From Cedecea neteri (GTDB taxonomy: Bacteria > Pseudomonadota > Gammaproteobacteria > Enterobacterales > Enterobacteriaceae), in the NCBI RefSeq assembly GCF_000757825.1, contig NZ_CP009451.1, forward strand, positions 1,550,001 to 1,614,000: a stretch of 64,000 bases of DNA. Reading direction: 5' to 3'. Under the pieces are notes generated by a model. The model did not search any database. It saw only the letters and a program-made list of their open reading frames with translations, and was not told the DNA's origin. The position numbers and the translations under genes were made by a program. Of this stretch, positions 1 through 7,477 are shown one piece after another (positions within the stretch are counted from its first letter, which is position 1; each line of letters opens with the position of its first letter).

Positions 1-15
1 CTCACCCATTTTCAT

Positions 16-834
16 CTACAAGGTCAGCTTCATTTCGTACTGCTGGAGCGCATCCTGAGTAAAACCGCTGCTTAAAAATAACGGCGCAACGGCTTCGGGC
101 AGGCTGGGAATAGTCACTACTCCAGGGAACCGATGCTGAAGTAAAGCCAGCAGTTTTTTGGCCTTCCCTTTCCGTCGCGCATGCGGCTCAACAAACAGCC
201 CTCTTAACTTCGGTATCTCACCTGGGATAACCATCGCATAGGCCACATCATCCAGCACAAAGGCCTTACCGGGCAGCTTATACAGCGTTTCAGCCGCACA
301 AAGCCACGGCAGCGGCGCGTCGTTACTGGCCATCATTCTACGAGTCATTTGCAGCGGGTCGACTTCTGCCAGCTCCCCGTCGGCTTCGCCTTCCGGCACG
401 CCAGAGGAATGGAAGCCCACCAGCGTTTTCTGGCGCACAAAGCCCATTCGCTCATACAGCGCCAGTCCGCCCTCGTTGCCTAAGATCACTTCAAGGAAAA
501 ACTGCTTATCGCCACGAGCCCGCGCTTCGTCGATCAGTTGCTGAATGAAGATTTTGCCTAACCCCTGCCCGCGCAGCTCCGGACGAATGGCAAACGCGGC
601 AAGGCGACAGGTTTGCCCGCGCCGGGTCACCAGCGCCATGGCTTTAGGCTCCCCGCGGTCAAGCCAGACGAGGCTATCTCCGGGGAAAAGATCTTCAGAG
701 ACGAATCGCCAGCCGAAGGTTTCCCCGTCAAGTCGGAACGGCACCACGTACTGTTCAAAGCAGTGGGTCAATATCTCTGCCAGCTGGAAACTGTTCCAGT
801 TAAGCGCCGGTTTGCTGACGATCTCGTGCTGCAT
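16..834 (-). CDS. Tandem GNAT-family N-acetyltransferase
   Basis: 272 residues. The N-terminal half carries a typical GNAT acetyl-CoA-binding motif (RPELRGQGLGKIFI, about residues 84-97) followed by the beta-strand/helix NEGGLALYERMGF, also classical for GNAT folds. The C-terminal half has a second, degenerate GNAT-like motif (LFVEPHARRKGKAKKLLALL, about residues 214-233), so this looks like a two-domain acetyltransferase. The substrate cannot be told from sequence; such proteins acetylate amines on small molecules or proteins. The start ATG is preceded by a G-rich Shine-Dalgarno stretch (GGGGGA). It stands alone, on the same strand as the YczE-like gene but separated from it by 63 bases. Family assignment is confident, function is not. 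Confidence 0.8.
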   Translation of the reverse strand: MQHEIVSKPALNWNSFQLAEILTHCFEQYVVPFRLDGETFGWRFVSEDLFPGDSLVWLDRGEPKAMALVTRRGQTCRLAAFAIRPELRGQGLGKIFIQQLIDEARARGDKQFFLEVILGNEGGLALYERMGFVRQKTLVGFHSSGVPEGEADGELAEVDPLQMTRRMMASNDAPLPWLCAAETLYKLPGKAFVLDDVAYAMVIPGEIPKLRGLFVEPHARRKGKAKKLLALLQHRFPGVVTIPSLPEAVAPLFLSSGFTQDALQQYEMKLTL

Positions 835-897
835 GCTATCCCCCGCTCGAAGCGAATTTTATTCTTCGGAACAGAGTGTTTAGCACATGTCGAAAGA

Positions 898-1515
898 TCA
901 CGATATCGGCTCGGGTGCTGCAGACCCCGATTTATTCAACGGCTTAACGCGAAACCACGGCAGGCAAAGCTGGATCAGCGGCCCGATAGCCAGAGCATAA
1001 AGCACGGTGCCCACGCCAAAACTGCCGCCCATCAGCCAGCCGGAGAGCAGCACGGTCACCTCGATGGCGGTACGCACGCTGCGCACGGACCAGCCTGTTC
1101 TGGCATTAATCCCGGTCATCAGGCCGTCTCGTGGCCCGGCGCCAAAACCTGCGCCAATGTACATTCCGGTCGCCAGCGCATTCACGACCAAAGCGCCTGC
1201 CAGCAAAAACGAACGAGCCACAAGCGATTCCAGCGGCGGCATTAACGCCAGCGTGGCATCCGCCGCCAGCCCTAAAACAATCACGTTGCTGATGGTGCCC
1301 AGCCCCGGACGCTGACGCAGCGGGATCCATAGCAGCAGCACCAGCGCGCCAACGATTATCATCACCAGGCCCAGATTTAACGAAAGCAGCCTCGCCACGC
1401 CGAGATGGAAGACGTTCCACGGATCGGCCCCCAAATCTGCGCGAACAAACATCGCGGTTGAAACACCGTAAAAGACCAGGCCGGTATAGAGCTGCAGCAG
1501 ACGGCGAGCCATCAT
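898..1515 (-). CDS. YczE/YitT-like (DUF161) integral membrane protein
   Basis: 205 residues with about five hydrophobic segments and the glycine-rich loop GMYIGAGFGAGPRDGLMTG (about residues 116-134) typical of the YczE branch of YitT/DUF161 membrane proteins. It is divergent from a MocR-type regulator, a pairing known from Bacillus yczR-yczE, so the regulator probably controls this gene. The transported substrate or role is unknown; given the PLP-binding regulator, an amine, amino acid or vitamin B6 link is only an inference. The chosen ATG has an AGGA ribosome-binding site nine bases upstream; a second ATG follows directly. Confidence 0.75.
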   Translation of the reverse strand: MMARRLLQLYTGLVFYGVSTAMFVRADLGADPWNVFHLGVARLLSLNLGLVMIIVGALVLLLWIPLRQRPGLGTISNVIVLGLAADATLALMPPLESLVARSFLLAGALVVNALATGMYIGAGFGAGPRDGLMTGINARTGWSVRSVRTAIEVTVLLSGWLMGGSFGVGTVLYALAIGPLIQLCLPWFRVKPLNKSGSAAPEPIS

Positions 1516-1561
1516 GATAAATATCCTCGTTGTATTTTTATGGCTATACCCTCTCGCAAAA

Positions 1562-1599
1562 TGGACTTAGTATTAAGGTCCAGTTATCAGAAAGTGGAC
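1562..1599. promoter_or_regulatory. Candidate MocR-regulator operator between divergent genes
   Basis: TGGAC occurs at 1562-1566 and 1595-1599 and its inverse GTCCA at 1578-1582, giving three pentamers spaced 16 and 17 bases apart in the 88-base divergent region. MocR regulators often bind spaced direct or inverted repeats near their own start. The match is a pattern seen in the sequence; binding is inferred. Confidence 0.4.
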
Positions 1600-1603
1600 T
1601 GCT

Positions 1604-3031
1604 ATGACGCTGCGCAGAATCGGTACTTCGTCTTTAACACGCCTGCTGGGCCACTGGCACCAGGCGTCATCCCGCTCGCCGGTGTATCGCCAGTTAGGCG
1701 ACGGGCTGCGGCTGTTGATTCTGGACGGCAGGCTGCCGCTCGACAGCAGGCTGCCGGGTGAAAGAGAGCTTTCGGGCGCGCTGGGCGTAAGCCGCACCAC
1801 GGTGGCTTCTGCACTGGCACAGCTGCGTGAGGAGGGCTATCTGCTCAGCCGACAGGGTTCTGGCTCGGTTACCATGCTGCCCGAAAGCAGCCCGGCTGTA
1901 TCTCCGCTGCCCGGCAACGCCCCGGTACTGGATCTTTCCACTGCGGCCCTCAGCGCCGGGCCTGAAATTCACCGGGCCTATTCCACCGCGCTCACTTTCC
2001 TGCCGGAACATTTATCCTCTACCGGCTATGACAGTCAGGGTTTGCCGGAGCTGAGAGAAGCCATAGCGCGGCACTATGCGTCCCGAGGCTTACCCACCAC
2101 GCCCGACCAAATCATGGTGGTAAACGGCGCCGTCAGCGGGCTGGGACTGGTTCTGCGGCTATTTACTGGCCCAGGCGATCGCGTGGTGGTCGATCACCCC
2201 ACTTACCCGATGGCGCTGGCGGCTATTCGCGGAGCATCCTGCCGTCCTGTTCCCGTCAGCCTGCCCGCAAGCGGCTGGGATGTTGAAGGCCTGGCGGCAA
2301 CCATCGCGCAAACCTCGCCGCGGCTGGCTTACTTAATTCCAGATTTTCATAACCCCACCGGCCGCTGTATGGACGCCGCCACGCGCCAAAGGGTGAGCGA
2401 GATTGCCGCCCGCAGCCATACAACGCTGGTTGTGGATGAGACTATGGCTGACCTCTGGTTTGATGCACCACCGCCTGCTCCGCTGGCCGCCTTTGGCTCC
2501 GAAGATAGCACCATCTCACTCGGGTCAGCCGGAAAAAGCTTCTGGGGCGGGCTGCGCCTGGGCTGGATTAGAGCCTCGGCTAAAACCATCAGTTCGCTGA
2601 TACAAATCCGCAATACCTTTGATTTGGGTACGCCGCTGCTGGAGCAACTGGCCGCCATTCAACTCTTCAACGATGCGGCGCTTTTTCTGCCTCAACGCAG
2701 AGAAATGCTCCGCCAGCGCTGTGAGACGAGCTTCGCCACGATGCAAACGCTGTTCCCTGACTGGCAAACATCGCCCCCGGAAGGCGGATTGTCGTGGTGG
2801 GTGGAACTGCCGAAGTCGCTGGCCACGATTTTTGCCGCCTCGGCAGAAAGTCAGGGGATTCGCATCGGCGCCGGGCCCCGGTTTGGCGTTGAGGGAGCCT
2901 TTGAACGATTTTTACGCCTGCCCTTTAGCCTTGAGCCCAAAGAGATGCAGCTTGCTCTCCAGCGGCTGCAACCGTTGTGGCAGCACCTGGCGGCAACGAG
3001 AAATGAAAGTCTGAGGGGAATGGTATTTTAG
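1604..3031 (+). CDS. MocR-family (GntR wHTH + aminotransferase-like) transcriptional regulator, YczR-type
   Basis: 475 residues. An N-terminal GntR winged-helix domain (about residues 25-88, with LPGERELSGALGVSRTTV as recognition region) is joined to a fold-type I aminotransferase-like domain (about 110-465). The PLP-binding lysine lies in SAGKSFWGGLRLGW (Lys311), and the conserved NPTGR stretch is present. Such proteins use PLP as an effector-sensing cofactor rather than for catalysis. The divergent YczE-like gene is the likely target, and the shared 88-base region contains spaced TGGAC/GTCCA pentamers. This is not PdxR of the pdxST type, because no PLP-synthase genes are present. What ligand it senses is unknown. 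Confidence 0.85.
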   Translation: MTLRRIGTSSLTRLLGHWHQASSRSPVYRQLGDGLRLLILDGRLPLDSRLPGERELSGALGVSRTTVASALAQLREEGYLLSRQGSGSVTMLPESSPAVSPLPGNAPVLDLSTAALSAGPEIHRAYSTALTFLPEHLSSTGYDSQGLPELREAIARHYASRGLPTTPDQIMVVNGAVSGLGLVLRLFTGPGDRVVVDHPTYPMALAAIRGASCRPVPVSLPASGWDVEGLAATIAQTSPRLAYLIPDFHNPTGRCMDAATRQRVSEIAARSHTTLVVDETMADLWFDAPPPAPLAAFGSEDSTISLGSAGKSFWGGLRLGWIRASAKTISSLIQIRNTFDLGTPLLEQLAAIQLFNDAALFLPQRREMLRQRCETSFATMQTLFPDWQTSPPEGGLSWWVELPKSLATIFAASAESQGIRIGAGPRFGVEGAFERFLRLPFSLEPKEMQLALQRLQPLWQHLAATRNESLRGMVF

Positions 3032-3106
3032 AAAGCGGATTATTTCCCTCTAAAATATAAGAGGGAAATAATATTCTGTAAGATTAGCAATAAGCGACGA
3101 TAAAAA

Positions 3107-3331
3107 TTAATGCTGTGAAATTCGCGGAATGGCAAACCCTTTTAGGGTAATGGTGAAATGTTCACCCTCTTTTTTAATACTGGCCCCGGTATCGCACCAG
3201 TCAGAAGCGATACGGAAAAACTCATCGCTGCCAATATTCCAGCCCAGTTTCACTTTTTTCAGGTAGCCCGATCGTAATAATTCACAGGCTTGCTGGTAGT
3301 CGTAGGCGGTACTGTCCGTACCGGCGTTCAT
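3107..3331 (-). CDS. Small protein of unknown function, second gene of an RHH-led pair
   Basis: 74 residues, mixed charge, no signal peptide or membrane segment. Its ATG overlaps the stop of the upstream gene by four bases (ATGA), so the two are probably translationally coupled. I do not recognise the family. The context (a small ribbon-helix-helix-like protein followed immediately by a small soluble protein, alone in an accessory stretch of lower GC) resembles a toxin-antitoxin layout, but neither relE/parE, hicA nor other toxin motifs are visible. It could equally be an uncharacterised enterobacterial regulator pair. Confidence 0.6.
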   Translation of the reverse strand: MNAGTDSTAYDYQQACELLRSGYLKKVKLGWNIGSDEFFRIASDWCDTGASIKKEGEHFTITLKGFAIPRISQH

Positions 3332-3582
3332 TTTTTCTTCTTCAGTAGTTTACGCAATGCCTTGATCTCACGATCGTTTAAAGGCGTTACGCGAGTCTCA
3401 GAGGTGTGCTGGCTGTCTACGTCATCTTCGTCGACGCCCACATCACCGTCAAGATCATCAAAAGCTTTTGACAGAAGTCTCTCCGTTACGCTTGCCAGGG
3501 TTTCACTATTTTCTTCCGCATAGTGACGAATCTTCTCTTTTAACTCGATACTTATTTTTACGTTCAACGTAGCCGTCGTCAT
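3328..3582 (-). CDS. Ribbon-helix-helix-like small DNA-binding protein
   Basis: 84 residues. The N-terminus (TLNVKISIELKEKIRHYAE, residues 5-23) fits a beta-strand followed by a helix as in CopG/MetJ-type proteins, and the next helix starts near SETLASVTERLLSKAF. A central acidic linker (DDLDGDVGVDEDDVD) is followed by a basic tail (ALRKLLKKKK). First gene of a two-gene unit that overlaps the next gene by four bases. Its promoter area contains the inverted repeat TTAAAC-N10-GTTTAA, a plausible autoregulatory operator. The fold is an inference from pattern; no family name can be given. Confidence 0.6.
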   Translation of the reverse strand: MTTATLNVKISIELKEKIRHYAEENSETLASVTERLLSKAFDDLDGDVGVDEDDVDSQHTSETRVTPLNDREIKALRKLLKKKK

Positions 3583-3598
3583 TGCAAATCCTTAATGC

Positions 3599-3620
3599 TT
3601 AAACAGAGGTTGATGTTTAA
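3599..3620 (-). promoter_or_regulatory. Candidate autoregulatory operator of the RHH gene
   Basis: Inverted repeat TTAAAC (3599-3604) / GTTTAA (3615-3620) with a 10-base spacer. It lies just downstream, in the direction of transcription, of a TATAGT -10-like hexamer (complement of 3622-3627) and 17 bases upstream of the ATG. Placement fits repression by an RHH-type protein; this is inference. Confidence 0.35.
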
Positions 3621-3685
3621 TACTATAGAGAATAAATAAGATCCAGCCAGCACGGTAAATTTAATATTTCTGTCATAATTCAAAT

Positions 3686-3706
3686 ACCCGGAAAATATAT
3701 CCGGGT
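3686..3706 (-). terminator. Weak terminator-like hairpin after the Lrp-family gene
   Basis: ACCCGG (3686-3691) and CCGGGT (3701-3706) form a 6-bp stem with a 9-base AT loop just after the Lrp-type gene stop. The following T-tract is poor (TATTTG), so termination may be inefficient. Confidence 0.35.
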
Positions 3707-3713
3707 TAAGCCA

Positions 3714-4160
3714 TTACAAAGGCGGCAGCCTTCGCTTTACCGGCGTGCTTTTGACGATAGAAGTATTGCACTGGGCGAACTCGGCCAGCTCATCAAGGAT
3801 TTCATCCAGTTGCTCAATAGAGCGAATCACCAGCCTGATGATGAAGCAATCCTCACCGGTAATTTTGTCGCATTCTATGCATTCAGGAATCGCCTGAATC
3901 ATCTTCTCCACTTTGTGCAACATGCCCGGTAAAGGTTTCATACGTACCAGTCCCTGCAGGGTGTAACCCAGAGCCGGCAGATTAGCGTTCATGGTGTAGC
4001 CGTTAATCACGCCGCGCTCTTCCAGCCGCTTCACTCGTTCTGCGGTACTCGGCGAAGAAAGACCAATTTTTCCGCTTAATACTTTCAGAGAGATACGGGC
4101 ATCTGCCGCAAGAATAGCCAGAATATGCCTGTCGATATCATCAGGAAGGTAATCACTCAT
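3714..4160 (-). CDS. Lrp/AsnC-family transcriptional regulator
   Basis: 148 residues. An N-terminal AsnC-type helix-turn-helix (about residues 8-52, ILAILAADARISLKVLSGKI then SPSTAERVKRLEERGVINGY) is followed by a RAM/Lrp effector domain (about 65-140) with the GEDCFIIRLV strand. It is divergent from an EamA-type exporter, an arrangement common for amino-acid export genes, so this protein probably controls that transporter in response to an amino acid. It differs from DecR, the other Lrp-family protein in this window. Confidence 0.85.
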   Translation of the reverse strand: MSDYLPDDIDRHILAILAADARISLKVLSGKIGLSSPSTAERVKRLEERGVINGYTMNANLPALGYTLQGLVRMKPLPGMLHKVEKMIQAIPECIECDKITGEDCFIIRLVIRSIEQLDEILDELAEFAQCNTSIVKSTPVKRRLPPL

Positions 4161-4233
4161 TTTTATCTCATTTATAAAGGCAAAAGGATTTCATGACCTA
4201 ATTTTAGCACTTCAACGAGCCTGCCACAGTGCG

Positions 4234-4255
4234 CAGAATAAAGCTCTTTATTCTG
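4234..4255. promoter_or_regulatory. Perfect inverted repeat in front of the EamA exporter gene
   Basis: CAGAATAAA (4234-4242) and TTTATTCTG (4247-4255) form a perfect 9-bp inverted repeat around GCTC. It ends at the first G of the Shine-Dalgarno GGAGAG, 11 bases before the ATG at 4266. It may be the operator of the divergent Lrp-type regulator, or an mRNA hairpin hiding the ribosome-binding site. Confidence 0.45.
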
Positions 4256-4265
4256 GAGAGACAAA

Positions 4266-5159
4266 ATGACTCGTGAGATAAGAACCGGCAGCCTGCAAAT
4301 GATTGCGGCGATGCTCATCTCCGGCACCATCGGCGCACTGGTGGTGTTTTCTCGGCAGCCTATTGCCAACGTCGTTTTCTGGCGCTGCGTTTTCGCAACT
4401 ATCACGCTGTTTATTTTGAGCATGCTTAGCGGTAACTGGCGCAGCCATCTGAATCGCAAAGTTGTTTTGATCGCCGCCCTCGGCGGCGTGGCGCTGGTCG
4501 TGAACTGGCTGCTGCTGTTCGCCGCCTATTCACGAACGTCCATCGGGCTAGCCACGGTGCTCTACAATACGCAGCCGCTGATGCTGGTCGGGATGGGCGT
4601 TTTTATTCTGAAAGAGAAAGTCAGCCGCAGCAGGTGGCTCTGGCTGGCTGCATCGTTTGCCGGCATGCTGCTGGTGCTGTCTAGCGGGCTGAGCCATGAC
4701 GGTAATAGCGGCTGGCTGCTGGGCATTGTGATGGCACTGGGTGCCGCGTTCTTTTATGCCCTGACGGCGCTTATCACCCGCCAGCTGAAAGGCGTGCCTC
4801 CGCAGCAAATTGCCCTCGTTCAGGTAGCCATTGGCACGCTTCTGCTGCTACCGCTGGTGGATTTCCAGCAGCACATGACGTTCACGCATTGGGGAATCGT
4901 GGCCATGCTGGGCATCGTTCATACCGGCATTATGTACCAGCTGCTGTACGGCGCGATTCAGAAGCTGCCAACGTCGATTACCGCCTCACTCTCGTTTATC
5001 TACCCGATTGTGGCGGTGATAGTGGATCGCTTTGTCTTTAATCACAGCCTGAGCCCGATTCAGTTTATCGGCGGCGCAATGATTCTGCTGGCGGCAGCGG
5101 GGATCAATCTGGGTTGGGGAGAAAAACGCAGGACTAAAACGGTGCTGGCGAAGGGGTAA
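4266..5159 (+). CDS. EamA/DMT-superfamily inner-membrane exporter
   Basis: 297 residues with ten hydrophobic segments arranged as two EamA repeats (about residues 8-140 and 150-280), the usual layout of drug/metabolite transporters such as RhtA, YdcZ-type and RarD exporters. The conserved segments VFWRCVFATITLF, YNTQPLMLVGMGVFILKEKVS and YPIVAVIVDRFVFNH are present. Expression is probably controlled by the divergent Lrp-family regulator, suggesting amino-acid efflux, though no substrate can be read from sequence. The start ATG has a strong GGAGAG ribosome-binding site. Positively charged C-terminus is cytoplasmic. Confidence 0.85.
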   Translation: MTREIRTGSLQMIAAMLISGTIGALVVFSRQPIANVVFWRCVFATITLFILSMLSGNWRSHLNRKVVLIAALGGVALVVNWLLLFAAYSRTSIGLATVLYNTQPLMLVGMGVFILKEKVSRSRWLWLAASFAGMLLVLSSGLSHDGNSGWLLGIVMALGAAFFYALTALITRQLKGVPPQQIALVQVAIGTLLLLPLVDFQQHMTFTHWGIVAMLGIVHTGIMYQLLYGAIQKLPTSITASLSFIYPIVAVIVDRFVFNHSLSPIQFIGGAMILLAAAGINLGWGEKRRTKTVLAKG

Positions 5160-5168
5160 GCCAGAATT

Positions 5169-5282
5169 GGGTGGGGGCCCTGCCAGCTACATCCCGGCAC
5201 ACACGACGCCTGCTGCGGCTGCTTCCTTCCGGACCTGACCGAGTTCACAAGTTAGTGTTGCGGGAGAACCAACAGGGCCCCC
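5169..5282 (-). ncRNA. ffs: 4.5S RNA of the signal recognition particle
   Basis: A 114-nucleotide RNA on the minus strand with the universally conserved SRP hairpin tip: the complement reads GGTCAGGTCCGGAAGGAAGC (tetraloop GGAA and the asymmetric internal loop bound by Ffh). The ends GGGGGCCC and GGGCCCCC pair to close the long rod. It is essential for co-translational membrane targeting with Ffh and FtsY. Length and ends match E. coli ffs, and its place upstream of ybaZ is conserved. The 5' side is expected to be cut by RNase P from a short leader. Confidence 0.97.
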
Positions 5283-5314
5283 ATTGAGAGCGTTGTTATC
5301 CAACGCGCTGGCGC

Positions 5315-5343
5315 ATTATCCACATAGACTCCGGCAATTGCAA
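5315..5343 (-). promoter_or_regulatory. Sigma-70 promoter of ffs
   Basis: On the minus strand, -35 TTGCAA (5338-5343), a 17-base spacer, and -10 GATAAT (5315-5320). The resulting start lies about 25 bases upstream of the mature 4.5S end, consistent with the RNase P-removed leader known in E. coli. Confidence 0.65.
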
Positions 5344-5445
5344 GCCAGCGGCGGTCAGGTGTTGGTTTATTGCGCATCAACGGTTTAACTTGGTGCTTTC
5401 CCCACCGCCGATTATCCTTAGAAGCGATTTTGTCAGGAGTTCACT

Positions 5446-5757
5446 ATGGATAATCACGATTCCTTCCCGCAGCGGGTTTACCAAATTGTTGCCGCTATTC
5501 CCGAAGGTTACGTCACGACCTATGGCGAAATTGCAGCGCTTGCCGGGTCACCGAGGGCCGCTCGCCAGGTTGGAGGCGTGCTTAAGCGCCTGCCGGAAGG
5601 CAGCCGTTTGCCGTGGCATCGAGTAGTGAATCGACAAGGTGTTATCTCGTTAACCGGCCCGGATCTCCAGCGTCAGCGTCAGGCGCTGCTTTCAGAAGGC
5701 GTGATGGTGTCAGGGGATGGGCATATCGATATGCTGCGTTACCGCTGGAAATATTAA
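5446..5757 (+). CDS. ybaZ: Alkyltransferase-like protein Atl (YbaZ)
   Basis: 103 residues. It matches the C-terminal DNA-binding domain of O6-alkylguanine-DNA methyltransferases, but the active-site PCHRV is LPWHRVVNRQG: the acceptor cysteine is replaced by tryptophan, the hallmark of Atl proteins. It binds O6-alkylguanine lesions and flags them for nucleotide excision repair instead of repairing them directly. The HTH region around TTYGEIAALAGSPRAARQVG and the arginine finger are visible. The position between ffs and ybaY is conserved in enterobacteria. A bidirectional terminator follows. Confidence 0.95.
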   Translation: MDNHDSFPQRVYQIVAAIPEGYVTTYGEIAALAGSPRAARQVGGVLKRLPEGSRLPWHRVVNRQGVISLTGPDLQRQRQALLSEGVMVSGDGHIDMLRYRWKY

Positions 5758-5780
5758 AACGCCCCCATTCGGAGGCGTTT
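5757..5780. terminator. Terminator between convergent ybaZ and ybaY
   Basis: AAACGCC (5757-5763) and GGCGTTT (5774-5780) form a stem extended by two inner C-G pairs around a small loop. It is flanked by A- and T-rich sequence and sits between convergent genes. Confidence 0.6.
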
Positions 5781-5784
5781 AGCT

Positions 5785-6357
5785 TTAGTAAGTCGTTGGC
5801 GCAGGCACCGCCGATGATGGCGTTACCTGAGTTGGCGAGGTTGACGGCACGGTGCTTGCCGCCCCACCGCTCTGCTGAAGCGGGATAGCGGTATTCTGTA
5901 CCGGCACCAGCGTCAGATCCGCCTTCGTCCCGCCTTCATTGATGATCGGCTGGAAGGTATCGGTGATAAACATCAGCTTATCGTTAACGGTAATTGCTGC
6001 GCTCAGCAGGATGCGTGCCTTCGGCTGAATATCAGACGGATTGAACGGTATCACGAAGCTGAAAGGCGCCTGTTTGCCTTCGGTACGCACCACTTTTTGC
6101 GCAATCACTTTAGACGGCGCATCGGCCAGTGAAGCGTCGGAGACGGTCACAGTAAGCACCGCGTCCGGCGGCAGAGCAACCCGCTGACGGATCCATACCG
6201 TACCGGATACGTTAGGCAATGCGATGTCGGCCTGCTGAGCAGATGCGGCCCCGGCGGAGGCGCTCGGCGCAGGCGTTGGGACATCAGCACTTTTGTGTGC
6301 ACAACCTGCAACAGCAACCGCGATAGCCAAAGCACTTAACATAGGCACAAGTTTCAT
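5785..6357 (-). CDS. ybaY: Outer-membrane-type lipoprotein YbaY
   Basis: 190 residues from the ATG at 6357, chosen because it starts a lipoprotein signal peptide and has a GGAG ribosome-binding site; an in-frame extension to 6444 lacks one. The lipobox is AVAGC (Cys at about residue 18), followed by a proline/alanine/serine-rich linker and a YbaY/YscW-type pilotin-like beta domain (about residues 45-160, starting NVSGTVWIRQRVALPPDAVL). The C-terminal tail is again S/T/P-rich. Known from E. coli as a predicted lipoprotein of unclear role. Its 5' leader can form a CGGGG/CCCCG hairpin (6389-6403). Confidence 0.92.
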   Translation of the reverse strand: MKLVPMLSALAIAVAVAGCAHKSADVPTPAPSASAGAASAQQADIALPNVSGTVWIRQRVALPPDAVLTVTVSDASLADAPSKVIAQKVVRTEGKQAPFSFVIPFNPSDIQPKARILLSAAITVNDKLMFITDTFQPIINEGGTKADLTLVPVQNTAIPLQQSGGAASTVPSTSPTQVTPSSAVPAPTTY

Positions 6358-6557
6358 TGATTTTTTCTCCTTATTATCAATGTAGCGCCGGGGACGAACC
6401 CCGTTGAAAAACACGCTTAACGGCTTAAGTGTGGCACAGATCACTGAATTCTGCCCAAAACCAGGAATGTTCCCAACCGCGACTCGTCAAATGCATAGTT
6501 TGTGGGCATGTTATAATCACGGAAATTTGCCACATTCCCCCTTATTGAGGACATTTT

Positions 6558-7418
6558 ATGAGTCAGGCGCTCAGCAATTTATTGGCGTTACTTAACCTGG
6601 AAAAAATTGAAGAGGGACTGTTTCGTGGCCAAAGCGAGGATTTAGGCTTACGCCAGGTATTCGGCGGGCAAGTTGTCGGCCAGGCGCTTTACGCGGCAAA
6701 AGAAACCGTGCCGGAAGACCGTCTCGTTCACTCTTTCCACAGCTATTTTTTACGCCCTGGCGACAGCCAAAAACCGATTGTTTATGACGTAGAAACCCTG
6801 CGCGACGGCAACAGCTTTAGCGCTCGTCGCGTCGCTGCGGTGCAGAACGGAAAGCCGATCTTTTACATGACCGCGTCATTCCAGGCGCCTGAATCCGGCT
6901 ATGAGCACCAGAAGGAGATGCCGCCAGCGCCGAAGCCGGACGGCCTGGTGTCTGAAACAGACATCGCCCGCTCTCTGGAGAAATTCCTGCCGCCGCACGC
7001 GAAAGAGAAGTTCCTTAGCGAGAAGCCGCTGGAGATCCGCCCGGTGGTCTTCCATAACCCGCTGAAAGGTCACGTCGACCAACCTTCCCGCCAGGTCTGG
7101 ATCCGCGCTAACGGCAGCATGCCGCAGGATCTGCGTGTGCATCAGTATCTGCTCGGCTATGCGTCAGACTTTAACTTCCTGCCGGTTGCCTTACAGCCGC
7201 ATGGCGTAGGGTTCCTGGAGCCTGGCATGCAGGTCGCCACCATCGATCACTCTATGTGGTTCCACCGTCCGTTCGACATGAACGACTGGCTGCTTTATAG
7301 CGTTGAAAGTACGTCGGCTTCGAGCGCTCGCGGCTTTGTGCGCGGGGAGTTTTATACTCAGGATGGGGTGTTAGTGGCGTCTACGGTTCAGGAAGGCGTC
7401 ATGCGCCATCGCGGATAG
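6558..7418 (+). CDS. tesB: Acyl-CoA thioesterase II
   Basis: 286 residues, the usual TesB length, with two hot-dog domains (about 10-120 and 150-283). Conserved features include [25 protein letters not shown], and the C-terminal [15 protein letters not shown] end ([13 protein letters not shown]), where the catalytic Gln of the Asp-Thr-Gln network sits. It hydrolyses medium and long chain acyl-CoAs in the cytosol. Divergent from ybaY and convergent with amtB, as in E. coli. The start has an acceptable GAGG ribosome-binding site 10 bases upstream. Confidence 0.96.
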   Translation: MSQALSNLLALLNLEKIEEGLFRGQSEDLGLRQVFGGQVVGQALYAAKETVPEDRLVHSFHSYFLRPGDSQKPIVYDVETLRDGNSFSARRVAAVQNGKPIFYMTASFQAPESGYEHQKEMPPAPKPDGLVSETDIARSLEKFLPPHAKEKFLSEKPLEIRPVVFHNPLKGHVDQPSRQVWIRANGSMPQDLRVHQYLLGYASDFNFLPVALQPHGVGFLEPGMQVATIDHSMWFHRPFDMNDWLLYSVESTSASSARGFVRGEFYTQDGVLVASTVQEGVMRHRG

Positions 7419-7436
7419 TTGACGCTGAAATAAAAA

Positions 7437-7459
7437 AACCTCGCCGACCAGGCGAGGTT
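7437..7459 (-). terminator. Terminator of amtB, between convergent tesB and amtB
   Basis: Perfect 9-bp stem AACCTCGCC (7437-7445) / GGCGAGGTT (7451-7459) with a 5-base loop. Seven A residues on the plus side form the T-tract for the minus-strand transcript, and a shorter T run serves tesB. Confidence 0.8.
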
Positions 7460-7477
7460 CTTAATATTCATAACGGA

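Noticed and set aside
5060..5248. Short minus-strand protein overlapping ffs
   Set aside because: It runs through the 4.5S RNA gene and the exporter 3' end; a chance frame.
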